In this document: positions 48,506 to 57,800 of the stretch, piece after piece
Position numbering within the stretch: the first letter of the stretch is position 1
Layout of the letters: each line of letters starts with the position of its first letter
DNA from: CAVQZA01 sp963718355
GTDB taxonomy: Bacteria; Actinomycetota; Thermoleophilia; Gaiellales; Gaiellaceae
Length of the DNA: 64,000 nucleotides
Direction: 5' to 3'
Assembly: GCA_963718355.1 (NCBI GenBank)
Contig: CAVQZA010000004.1
Coordinates: forward strand, 62,001-126,000
Position numbers and translations under genes: made by a program
The notes under the pieces: model-generated
Database searches by the model: none
Seen by the model: only the letters and a program-made list of their open reading frames with translations
Told to the model about the DNA's origin: nothing

Positions 48506-49900
48506 TTACAGCGTGCGGTCGACAGCGGCGGCGCAGCGGCGCCCCTCGTCGATCGCCCACACGATCAGCGACTGGCCGCGGCGGGAGTCGCCCGCGGCGA
48601 AGACGCCGGGAACCGAGGTCTCGAACGCCGCGGCATCGGCGTTGCCCCGCGCGTCTCGCTCGACACCGAGCTGGTCGAGCAGCCCGGTCTCCGGGCCCAG
48701 GAAGCCCATCGCCAGGAGCACGAGCTCGGCGGGATGCGTCTCCTCGGTGCCCGGCACCTGTTCGAACGGCGGCACGCCGGTGTTCTCAGCCCAGTGGATC
48801 TGCTCGACGCGCCCGTTGCTGCCGGAGAAATGCGTGGTCGAGATCGCGAAGTCGCGCTCGCCGCCCTCGTGCAGCGCGTAGGAGGTGCGCAACTTCATCG
48901 GCCAGCGCGGCCACGGCGTGATGTCGTTCGGCCGCGTGAGCGGCGGCTCGCCGACGAGCTCGATCTGCGTCACCGACGCCGCGCCCTCACGATGGGCGTT
49001 GCCGACACAGTCGGCGCCCGTATCGCCGCCGCCGATCACGATCACGTGCTTGCCGGCCGCCGAGATCACCTTGTCGGGCGCGGGCCCGCCGGCCACGAAG
49101 CGGTTGCGCTGGTAGAGGTACTCCATCGCGAAGTGGACGCCCTCGAGCTCGCGGCCGGGCACCGGCAGGTCACGCGGAATGCGCGAGCCCGTCGCGACGA
49201 CGACCGCGTCGTGGTCGGCCCGCAGCGCCGCCGCCTCGATGTCGACGCCCACGTCGACGCCATAGCGAAACTCGACGCCCTCGTCGACGAGCTGCTGCAC
49301 GCGGCGCTCGACGAGCCACTTCTCGATCTTGAAATCCGGGACGCCGAACCGCACGAGCCCGCCCGCTGCCTCGTCGCGCTCGAACACGGTCACCGAGTGG
49401 CCGCGCCGATTCAGCTGCTGCGCGCAGGCGAGGCCCGCAGGCCCCGAGCCGATCACGGCGACCGTCTTGCCCGTACGCGTCTCGGGAGGGCGCGGCACGA
49501 TCCAGCCCTCCTCCCAGGCGCGGTTCACGATCGCGACCTCGATCTGCTTGATCGTGACCGCGTTCCCCTCGTCGATCTCGAGCACGCACGCGGCCTCGCA
49601 CGGCGCCGGGCAGAGCCGGCCGGTGAACTCCGGGAAGTTGTTCGTGCGGTGGAGCTGCAGGATCGCCTCGCCGAAGTTGTCACGGTAGACGAGGTCGTTC
49701 CAGTCGGGGATCAGGTTGCCGAGCGGGCACCCGGAGTTGCAGAAGGGGACGCCGCACTCCATGCAGCGCGCGCCCTGCGCCCGGAGCTCGACGAGCGGCA
49801 GCGTGCCGACGAACTCCTTGTAGTCGTGGACGCGCTCGGCCGGATCGCGGTCGGTGGCCGTAGAGCGGTCGAACTCGAGAAAGCCGCGGAGCTTGCCCAT
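48506..49900 (-). CDS. gltD: Glutamate synthase small (beta) subunit
   Basis: 464 residues from ATG 49900, which shares one base with the gltB stop (TAATG). N-terminal Cys clusters CMECGVPFCNSGCPLGNLIP and CPAPCEAACV bind two Fe-S clusters. FAD motif VAVIGSGPAGLACAQQLNRR and NADPH motif HVIVIGGGDTGADCVGNA follow; the late FAD motif is PGVFAAGDSRRGQSLIVWAI. It feeds NADPH electrons to the large subunit for glutamate formation from glutamine and 2-oxoglutarate. Confidence 0.93.
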   Translation of the reverse strand: MGKLRGFLEFDRSTATDRDPAERVHDYKEFVGTLPLVELRAQGARCMECGVPFCNSGCPLGNLIPDWNDLVYRDNFGEAILQLHRTNNFPEFTGRLCPAPCEAACVLEIDEGNAVTIKQIEVAIVNRAWEEGWIVPRPPETRTGKTVAVIGSGPAGLACAQQLNRRGHSVTVFERDEAAGGLVRFGVPDFKIEKWLVERRVQQLVDEGVEFRYGVDVGVDIEAAALRADHDAVVVATGSRIPRDLPVPGRELEGVHFAMEYLYQRNRFVAGGPAPDKVISAAGKHVIVIGGGDTGADCVGNAHREGAASVTQIELVGEPPLTRPNDITPWPRWPMKLRTSYALHEGGERDFAISTTHFSGSNGRVEQIHWAENTGVPPFEQVPGTEETHPAELVLLAMGFLGPETGLLDQLGVERDARGNADAAAFETSVPGVFAAGDSRRGQSLIVWAIDEGRRCAAAVDRTL

Positions 49901-52900
49901 TACGCTCCGGGTCCTTCGGTCTCCACGGTGAGGAAGCCGTCGCCGCCGCTCGAGACGGTGTGCTCGTCGACGGTCGCGAGCGCGGCCTTGTAGTCGCGCG
50001 GCATCACCTTCACGAACAGCGGCAGAACGAGCTCCCACTCCTCCAGCAGCCGCTCGGCGAGCTGCGAGCCGGAGAGCTCGAGATGCTCCTCGACGAGCGC
50101 GCGCACCGTCTCGACGTCCTCCGCCTCGAGCGCCTCGAGCTCGACCAGCTCGACGTTGCAGCGCGCGGCGAAGGTCGCATCGGGGTCGAGCACGTAGGCG
50201 ATGCCGCCGCTCATCCCGGCGGCGAAGTTGCGGCCGGTCGGGCCGAGCACGACGACGCGGCCGCCGGTCATGTACTCGCAGCCGTGGTCGCCGACCCCCT
50301 CGACGACGGCGCTCGCGCCCGAGTTGCGGACGGCGAATCGCTCGCCCGCGCGGCCCGCGAAGAACGCGCGGCCCGCGGTGGCGCCGTACAGGACAGTGTT
50401 GCCGACGATCACGTTCTCCTCGGCGACGAAGCCGGCACGGAGCGGCGGGCGCACGGTGATCACGCCGCCGGAGAGGCCCTTGCCCGCGTAGTCGTTCGCA
50501 TCGCCGAACAGCGTCAGCTCGACCCCTGGCGCGAGCCAGGCGCCGAACGACTGGCCCGCGGAGCCGTGGAGCGCGTAGCGGATCGTCCTCGGCGGCAGGC
50601 CCTTCGCACCGTGGCGCTTGGTCAGCTCGTGCGACAGCAGCCCGCCGACGGTGCGATTCACGTTGCGGATCGGGAATTCGCCCGTCACCGGCAGCCCCGA
50701 CTCGAGCGCGGGCCCGGCGGTCTCGATGAGCTGCCAGTCGAGCGCATCGGCGAGCGGCGAGTCCTGCGCCTTGGTGCGCCGAAGCGGCGAGCCGTTGGCG
50801 GTCTCGGGCATCGCGAGGATCTTCGAGAGGTCGATTCCGCGCTCGCGCCACTGCGTGATCGCCTCGTCGGCCTCGAGCAGGTCGACGCGGCCGGTGAGCT
50901 CCTCGAAGCGCGCGATCCCGAGGCGGGCCATGATCTGGCGCACCTCCTCCGCGACGAAGAAGAAGAACTCGACGACGTGCTCCGGCTGGCCCTTGAAGCG
51001 GCGGCGCAGCTCCGGATCCTGGGTCGCGATCCCGACCGGACACGTGTTGAGGTGGCAGGCGCGCATCATCACGCAGCCCGTCGCGATCAGCGGCGCGGTC
51101 GCGAAGCCCATCTCGTCGGCGCCGAGCAGCGCGGCGACGACCACGTCGCGGCCGGTCTTCAGCTGGCCGTCCGTCTGCACCCAGATCCGCGAGCGCAGGT
51201 CGTTGCGGACGAGCGTCTGCTGCGTCTCGGCGAGCCCGATCTCCCACGGGATGCCCGCGAAGAGGATCGACGAGAGCGGCGAAGCGCCCGTGCCACCGTC
51301 GTGGCCGGAGATCAGGACATGATCCGCGTTCGCCTTCGCGACGCCCGCGGCGACGGTGCCGACGCCGACCTCGGCGACGAGCTTCACCGAGATCACCGCC
51401 TTCGGGTTCGCGCAGCGCAGGTCGTAGATCAGCTGCTTCAGGTCCTCGATCGAGTAGATGTCGTGGTGCGGCGGCGGCGAGATCAGCCCGACACCGGGCG
51501 TCGTCAGCCGCACTCCTGCGATGTAGCGGTCGACCTTGTGGCCCGGCAGCTGGCCGCCCTCGCCGGGCTTCGCGCCCTGCGCCATCTTGATCTGCAGCTC
51601 GTCCGCGTTCGTCGAGGTAGTTGATGTTGACGCCGAAGCGGCCCGAGGCGACCTGCTTGATCGCCGAGCGGCGCGAATCGCCGTTCGCGTCGGGGATGAA
51701 GCGCGCCGGATCCTCGCCGCCCTCGCCCGTGTTCGAGCGGCCGCCGATCCGGTTCATCGCGATCGCGAGCGTCTCGTGCGCCTCGCGCGAGAGCGAGCCG
51801 AGCGACATCGCACCGGTGGCGAAGTGCTTGACGATCTCCGAGGCGGGCTCGACGTCCTCGAGCGGAATCCCGCCGTCGCCGGCGTAGCGGAACGCGAGCA
51901 GCCCGCGCAGCGTGTGCCGTCGCGCGTTCTCCTCGTTGACCGCGCGCGAGTACTCCTCGTAGGTCTTGGCGCCGCCGCCGCGCACCGCGTGCTGCAGCAG
52001 CGCGATCGTCTCGGGGTTCCACTGGTGGTGCTCGCCGTCGCGGCGCCACGCATAGATGCCGACGACCGGGAGCAGCTCGTCGGCGTTGCCCGGATAGGCG
52101 CGCGCGTGGCGGGCGAGCGTCTCGGCGGCGAGCGTCTCGATCCCGATCCCGCCGATCCGCGACGCGGTGCCGGTGAAGTGCCGCTCGACGAGCTCGGGCG
52201 CGAGGCCGACCGCCTCGAAGATCTGCGCGCCGCAGTACGACGGGATCGTCGAGATGCCCATCTTGGACATCGTCTTGAGGAGGCCCTTGGCGATGCCCTT
52301 GACCGCGCGCTTCTGCGCATCTTCCCGCGTCATCTCCTTGGGCAGTCGTCCTTCGTCGACGAGCTGGGCCAGCGTCTCCAGCATCAGGTAAGGGTTGACC
52401 GCGGCAGCGCCGTAGCCGACGAGGACGGCGACGCTGTGGACGCTGCGCGGCTCGCCGGACTCGACGATGAGCCCCGCCTGCAGGCGCGTGCCCTCGCGGA
52501 CGAGGTGATGGTGAACGGCCGACGACCGCGAGCAGCGACGGGATCTGCACGCGCTCGGGCCCGACGGCGCGGTCGGACAGGATCAGGATGTTCGCGCCGC
52601 CCGCGAGCGCCGAGTCGGCCTCGCCGAAGACGCGCGTCAGCGCCCGCTCCATCCCCTCCGGCCCCTCGGCGGCCGGCCACGTGATGTCGAGCGTGTGCGA
52701 CTTGAAGATCGCCGAGCGCACCTGGCGCAGCTGCTCGAGCTCGGAGTCGAGCAAGATCGGGTTGTCGATCACGAGCTGGCGCGCGTGCTCGGGCGTCTCG
52801 TCGAGCAGGTTCCGCTCCGAGCCGACGCTCGACTGCACGCTCATCACCACCGCCTCGCGAATCGAGTCGATCGGCGGATTCGTGACCTGCGCGAACAGCT

Positions 52901-54419
52901 GCTTGAAGTACGAGTAGAGGAGCGGCTTGCGGTCGGAGAGCACCGCGAGCGACGAGTCGTTCCCCATCGAGCCGACCGGCTCCTCCGCGTTGCGGGCGAG
53001 CGGCGCGAGAATCACCTTCATGTCCTCCTGCCCGTAGCCGAACGCGAGCTGGCGCTGGCGCAGCGGCTCCGACGGCGCGTCGTGCGGCTCTGGCTCGGGC
53101 AGGTCGGCGAGGCGGACGACCTCGTCCTCGTACCACTGCCGATACGGCTTGCGGCCCACGACCTCGGCCTTCAGCTCCTCGTCGGCGACGATCGCACCGC
53201 GTTCGAGGTCGACGAGGAAGAGCTTGCCGGGCTGGAGCCGGCCCTTGCGGACGATGTTCTCGGGCGCCTCCTCGAGCACGCCGGCCTCGGAGGCGAGCAC
53301 GACCCAGCCGTCCTTCGTCTCGAACCAGCGGCCCGGACGCAAACCGTTTCTGTCGAGCGTGGCGCCGATCACGCGGCCGTCGGTGAACGCGATCGCCGCA
53401 GGCCCGTCCCAGGGCTCCATCAGGCAGCCGTGGTACTGGTAGAAGCCCCGGAGCGCATCCGGCAAATCGCTGCGGCCCTGGTACGCCTCGGGGATCATCA
53501 TCATCACCGCGTGGGGCAGCGAGCGGCCCGCGAGCGTGAGCAGCTCGAGCACATTGTCGAAGACGGCCGAGTCCGACCCGGCCGGGCGGACGACCGGCAG
53601 CACCTTCTCGAGGTCGTCGCCAAAGAGCTCGGAGGCGAGCTGCGACTCGCGCGCCCGCATCCAGTTCACGTTGCCCTGCAGCGTGTTGATCTCGCCGTTG
53701 TGCGCGATCAGCCGGTAGGGATGGGCGAGCTCCCAGCTCGGGAACGTGTTGGTGGAGTAGCGCGAGTGGACGAGCGCGAGCGCGCTTGCGAGCCGCGGGT
53801 CGCGCAGGTCGGTGAAGTAGCGCGGCAGCTGCGGCGCCGAGAGCATCCCCTTGTAGACCACACGTCGCGACGAGAAGGTCGGCACGACGAGATCCGGCCC
53901 CGCGGCGAGCTCGGCGCGGCGGCGGATCACATAGAGCTTGCGCTCGAATGCGTCCTGGTCTCCGGCATGCTCGGGCCCGGCGGCGACGAAGAGCTGGCGG
54001 ATCAGCGGCGCCACCGCTCCGGCCGTCTTGCCGACGTGCGCCGGATCGACAGGCACGTCGCGCCACGCGACCACGAGCTGCCCCTCCTCGACGACCGTGT
54101 CCGTGAGCAGCGCCTCGAGCTCGGCCCGGCGCGCCTCGTCGTGCGGCAGGAAGCACACCGCGACGCCGTAGCGCCCGAGCGGCGGCAGCTCCGCGTCGAG
54201 CACTCCGCGGAAGAAAGCGTCGGGGAGCTGGATCAGGATCCCCGCGCCGTCGCCCGTCAGGCCGTCGGCGCTCGCCGCACCGCGATGCTCGAGATTCGCG
54301 AGCGCGGTCAGCGCGCGCTCGACCGTCTCGTGCGACGGCTCCGCGTTCAGGTGCGCGACGAGGGCGACGCCGCAGGCATCGTGCTCGTAGGCAGCGTCGT
54401 AGAGACCGCGCCCTGTCAC
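49900..54419 (-). pseudogene. gltB: Glutamate synthase large (alpha) subunit, two +1 frameshifts
   Basis: From GTG 54419 the first frame reads the class-II amidotransferase domain (HDACGVALVAH with N-terminal-type Cys, SRYSTNTFPSW, LIAHNGEINTLQGN) to VQIPSLLAVVG. Near 52520 one extra base moves the frame; translation resumes as AVHHHLVREG, VLVGYGAAAV and the FMN-domain start (GAMSLGSLSREAHE, NTGEGGEDPARF). Near 51612 a second extra base interrupts NINYL; it resumes as ADELQIKMAQGAKPGEGGQL. The rest has the 3Fe-4S Cys in ACHLNTCPVGIATQ and the GXGXG C-terminal domain. Removing two bases gives 4518 bp, 1505 residues, exactly the family size. Real mutation or assembly error cannot be told apart here. 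Confidence 0.9.
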
Positions 54420-54444
54420 TGGACACTCCCGCCGTTGGGATGAA

Positions 54445-54483
54445 CGCTAGTCGGGTGAGGCGGGAGCGAGAAGCCGACTAGCG
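54445..54483. repeat. Perfect 10-bp inverted repeat upstream of gltB
   Basis: CGCTAGTCGG (54445-54454) and CCGACTAGCG (54474-54483) are perfect complements around a 19-nt spacer. It lies 26 bp upstream of the gltB start, where an operator or leader hairpin would act. There is no T tract, so it is a poor terminator. Confidence 0.45.
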
Positions 54484-54565
54484 TGGTGTCGGGCGCGCGG
54501 CCTTGGCGGCGATAAACGCCGAAATGAAGTTGATCTTCACGCGCGAGCCGGGCACGCTTCAAAGA

Positions 54566-56110
54566 CTAAAGCACCACGCCGCCGTGGGCAAGGTCGTCGG
54601 CCGGCGGCTCGACCCGGTGCACCGTCGTGCGCAGCGGCACTTCCTTGAGGAACCACGAGAGCCCGAACGGGATGATCGCGATCAGCATCCCCCAGATGAA
54701 GACGCCGTTCAGCGCGTGCGAGAACGCGTGCAGGAACTGCGTGTGCACCTCGGGCGGCAAGTGCTTGGCCTGCTCGGGGTTGATGTGGACACCGCCGGCG
54801 AGGAGCCCCTTCGAGCCTGCGGGCAGAGCCTTGAGCTGGTCGGCGAGGCGCGAGGCGAAGATCGCGCCGAACAGCGCGACGCCGAACGAGCCGCCGACGG
54901 AGCGGAAGAAGGTCGCCGTCGCAGTCGCGACGCCCATGTCCTGCGGACGCGCGTCGTTCTGGACGACCAGCACGAGCACCTGCATCACGAGCCCGATCCC
55001 CACGCCGACGACGATCATGTACGCGGAGGCGAGCCAGGGCGCGGTGCCGACTCCGAGCCGTGAGAGCAGGAGCATTCCGACGACGAGCAGCGCGGTGCCC
55101 GAGATCGGGAACCAGCGGTACTTGCCGATCCGGCTGATGAACCGTCCCGACGCGATCGCCGCGACGAGCAGGCCGGCCATCAGCGGGATCATCGCGAGCC
55201 CCGACTTCGTGGCGCTGTAGCCGTAGACGAGCTGGAGGAAGAGCGGAATGAAGACGATCGCCCCGAACATCGCCATCCCGACCGTGAAGCCCATTCCGCT
55301 CGCGACGTTGAAGACGCGCGACTTGAACAGGCTGAGCGGCATGATCGGCTCCTGGGCGCGGGTCTCACGCCAGACGAAGAGCCCGAGCAGCGCGACGCCG
55401 GCGACGGCCATCCCGTAGATCGGATACGACTGCCACTTGTACTCGTTGCCGCCCCAGCTCGTGAGCAGGATCAGCGCGCCGACGCCGCCGGTGAGCAGGA
55501 GCGCGCCGAGGTAGTCGATGCGGTGACTCGTCCGCCGCGAGGGCAGATGCAGTCGCGTCGCCACGATCACGAGTGCGAGCGCGCCCACCGGCAGGTTGAC
55601 GTAGAAGACCCAGCGCCAGGAGAGGCTGTCGACGAAGAAGCCGCCGAGCAGCGGGCCGAGCACGGACGCGACGCCGAACACCGAGCCGATCAGGCCCATG
55701 TAGCGGCCGCGCTCCCGGGGCGGGACGATGTCGCCGATGATCGCCTGGGCGCCGACGATCAGCCCACCGGCACCGGCCCCCTGGAGCGCCCGGAAGCCGA
55801 TCAGCTCGGTCATCGTCTGGCTGAGCCCGGCGAGAATCGAGCCGATCAGGAAGATGATGATCGCGGCGAGGAACACGGGCTTGCGCCCGTACATGTCGCC
55901 GAGCTTGCCGTAGAGCGGCGTCGAGACGGTGGAGGCGAGCAGGTAGGCGGTGACGACCCACGAGAGGTGGTTGAGCCCGCCGAGATCGCCGACGATCGTC
56001 GGCAGCGCGGTCGAGACGATGGTCTGGTCGAGCGCGGCCAGGAACATGCCGAGCATCAGCGCCGCGAAGACGGTGCGGAGCGCGCGCCCGCTGAGCGGTG
56101 CGTCGGTCAA
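54566..56110 (-). CDS. MFS multidrug exporter (DHA2/EmrB-QacA type)
   Basis: 514 residues from TTG 56110, overlapping the TetR stop (TTGA). About 14 membrane helices. Family motifs: AALDQTIVSTALPTIVGDLGG (motif D1), GKLGDMYGRKPVFLAAI (motif A), FRALQGAGAGGL (motif B), and GSVFGVASVLGPLLGGFFVD (motif C, drug antiporters). Proton-driven export of toxic compounds is expected; the substrate is unknown. Controlled by the cotranscribed TetR repressor. Confidence 0.9.
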   Translation of the reverse strand: MTDAPLSGRALRTVFAALMLGMFLAALDQTIVSTALPTIVGDLGGLNHLSWVVTAYLLASTVSTPLYGKLGDMYGRKPVFLAAIIIFLIGSILAGLSQTMTELIGFRALQGAGAGGLIVGAQAIIGDIVPPRERGRYMGLIGSVFGVASVLGPLLGGFFVDSLSWRWVFYVNLPVGALALVIVATRLHLPSRRTSHRIDYLGALLLTGGVGALILLTSWGGNEYKWQSYPIYGMAVAGVALLGLFVWRETRAQEPIMPLSLFKSRVFNVASGMGFTVGMAMFGAIVFIPLFLQLVYGYSATKSGLAMIPLMAGLLVAAIASGRFISRIGKYRWFPISGTALLVVGMLLLSRLGVGTAPWLASAYMIVVGVGIGLVMQVLVLVVQNDARPQDMGVATATATFFRSVGGSFGVALFGAIFASRLADQLKALPAGSKGLLAGGVHINPEQAKHLPPEVHTQFLHAFSHALNGVFIWGMLIAIIPFGLSWFLKEVPLRTTVHRVEPPADDLAHGGVVL

Positions 56111-56757
56111 CTCGTCCTCCGTCCGGTGGCGCGTTCGAGCTGCGCACGGGTGAGCGGCGGCCCGGGCAGCGGAGTCGCAGCGCCGGCACGTAGTCCGTCG
56201 AGCACGAGCCCGAGGTAGCGGCGCCAGTAGTCGGGCGCGACTGCCGAGGTCTGCTCGGTCACGCGGCCCGCGGCCCAGAACACACTGGAGACGTCCTCGG
56301 CGGTGAAGTCCGGCCGCAGCGTGCCCTGCGCCTGCGCCCGCTCCACGAGTTGACGGATCAGCGGCCGTAGCGTGGCGCGCTTGGCGTCGGAGCGGGTGAG
56401 GCCGTGCTGGCTCGATTCGACGAGATCCTTGAGGCCCCGGTCGGCGCCGTGCAGCGTGAGCGCGCGCTCCAGGAAGCTGGAGAAGCCGGTCCACGCGTCC
56501 GGCTCGGCCAGGGACTCCTCGGCCATGCTCACGAACTCGCCGAAGGCCTCCTCGAGCACCGCGTCGATGAGGTCTTCCTTGGTGGGAAAGCGCCGGTAGA
56601 GGGTGCCCATCCCGACGCCGGCGCGGCGGGCGATCTCCTCGACAGTCGATTCGATTCCGCCCGCGGCGAAGACCTCACGCGCGGCGGCGACGATGCGGTC
56701 GCGATTCGCCTGGGCGTCGCGTCGAAGAGGACGTGTCTCGAAGGCCGGGCTCGTCAC
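56107..56757 (-). CDS. TetR-family repressor
   Basis: 216 residues from GTG 56757; a TTG at 56775 also fits but lies against the operator. Helix-turn-helix: AREVFAAGGIESTVEEIARR then AGVGMGTLYRRFPTKEDLID (residues ~25-70). The ligand domain is divergent, as usual. It sits between a 24-bp palindrome (56776-56799) and the exporter gene it is translationally coupled to, so it most likely represses both. Confidence 0.9.
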   Translation of the reverse strand: MTSPAFETRPLRRDAQANRDRIVAAAREVFAAGGIESTVEEIARRAGVGMGTLYRRFPTKEDLIDAVLEEAFGEFVSMAEESLAEPDAWTGFSSFLERALTLHGADRGLKDLVESSQHGLTRSDAKRATLRPLIRQLVERAQAQGTLRPDFTAEDVSSVFWAAGRVTEQTSAVAPDYWRRYLGLVLDGLRAGAATPLPGPPLTRAQLERATGRRTS

Positions 56758-56775
56758 GCGGGGCAGTATAGCCAA

Positions 56776-56799
56776 TAAGCGGAGCGTACGCTCCGCTTA
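56776..56799. promoter_or_regulatory. 24-bp perfect palindrome: TetR operator
   Basis: Half-site TAAGCGGAGCGT followed at once by its reverse complement. The GGAGCGTACGCTCC core is a common operator of multidrug TetR repressors. It lies 18 bp before the TetR start. Its outer bases 56797-56799 are also the TAA stop of the upstream MDR gene, so the promoter must lie within or against that gene's 3' end. Confidence 0.8.
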
Positions 56800-57735
56800 G
56801 GGCGAAACCGAGATGACGATCTTGCCGCGCTTGCCGCGCGGGAACTCCTCGACTGCAGCCGGAACCTCGTCGAGCGGCCTGACCGAATCGACGGTGACCT
56901 TCAGCTCTCCGGCGGCGGCACTCTCGACGAGCCGGGCGAGCCCGGCCGGGCCTGGAGTTGCGCCCGAGATGTTCGCGGCGGTGATGCGCGCGTCCTCGGC
57001 GGCGGCGCCGACGGGCGAGGCGGCGCGGCCGCCGTCCTCGACGAGCGCCGCCATGGCTGCGAAGGCCTCCGCGCGGTCGACGAGGTCGATCAGGCCGCGG
57101 ACACCGCCGGGGTGAAGCTCGCGCACCCGCTCGGCGATGTCGACGCTGGTGTAGTCGATCGTCTCGGCCGCGCCGAAGCCACGCAGCCGCTCCTCGTCGC
57201 CGGGCCTGACCGTCGCGATCACCGTCGCGCCGCGCTGCGCGGCGAGCTGGACGGCGAAGCTGCCCACGCCGCCGGCTGCGCCGACGATCAGCACGACATC
57301 GCCCGGCTCCGGGTCGACGGCGTCGACCGCGGCCAGGGCGGTGAGCGCAGCCACGGGAAGCGCGGCAGCGGAGAAGGCATCGAGAGTGCCCGGCCTCGGC
57401 ACGACGAAACCGTCCACGGAGACCGTGACGTACTCGGCCCACGAGCCGCCGCGCGGGCTCGGGTTCGAGACGTAGCCGACGACCGCGTCGCCGGCCTCGA
57501 GCCCGACGACGTCCGAGCCGACCGCTTCGACGGTCCCGGCGAAGTCGCGGCCGAAGACCATCGGGAAGTCGTACTCGATCATCCCCTGGAGCCCGCCCAT
57601 CGCGCCGTACACGTCGATCGGGTTGATCGAGGCGGCCTCGACGCGGACGAGCAGCTCGTCGGCTTCGGGATCGGGCTTCGGCAGGTCGAGGGGCGCGAGA
57701 CCGCTTTCGAAACTCGTCATCGCGATCGTGCGCAC
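56797..57735 (-). CDS. MDR-family NADP-dependent oxidoreductase (quinone-oxidoreductase-like)
   Basis: 312 residues from GTG 57735; ATG 57720 is an alternative. GroES-like N-terminus VRVEAASINPIDVYGAMGG and PMVFGRDFAGTVEAVG, then the nucleotide site VLIVGAAGGVGSFAVQLAAQRGA. No zinc ligands, so it is of the zeta-crystallin/quinone-reductase type. It reads in the same direction as the TetR-MFS genes and ends inside their operator. Confidence 0.87.
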   Translation of the reverse strand: MRTIAMTSFESGLAPLDLPKPDPEADELLVRVEAASINPIDVYGAMGGLQGMIEYDFPMVFGRDFAGTVEAVGSDVVGLEAGDAVVGYVSNPSPRGGSWAEYVTVSVDGFVVPRPGTLDAFSAAALPVAALTALAAVDAVDPEPGDVVLIVGAAGGVGSFAVQLAAQRGATVIATVRPGDEERLRGFGAAETIDYTSVDIAERVRELHPGGVRGLIDLVDRAEAFAAMAALVEDGGRAASPVGAAAEDARITAANISGATPGPAGLARLVESAAAGELKVTVDSVRPLDEVPAAVEEFPRGKRGKIVISVSP

Positions 57736-57762
57736 GGGCCCTACGCTAGCTCAAAGAAACGC

Positions 57763-57788
57763 CCCCCGGCCCCTTCCGGGGCCGGGGG
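57763..57788 (-). terminator. Rho-independent terminator after the haem peroxidase gene
   Basis: An 11-bp perfect GC stem (CCCCCGGCCCC/GGGGCCGGGGG) with a 4-nt loop. On the minus strand it is followed by GCGTTTCTTTG, a weak U tract. It sits 13 bp past the peroxidase stop. Confidence 0.8.
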
Positions 57789-57800
57789 ACAGCCGTATTG

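Noticed and set aside
49960..51624. Long plus-strand ORFs opposite gltB and gltD
   Set aside because: They are Arg/Leu/Glu-rich mirror frames typical of GC-rich DNA. The minus strand encodes strongly conserved glutamate synthase.
51605..52530. Programmed ribosomal frameshifting in gltB
   Set aside because: There is no slippery heptamer or consistent downstream structure at either site, two events would be needed, and gltB is not known to use it. Mutation or assembly error is simpler.
56776..56799. The palindrome as a terminator of the MDR gene
   Set aside because: It has no loop bases and no T tract, and it matches common TetR operator sequence directly before a tetR gene.
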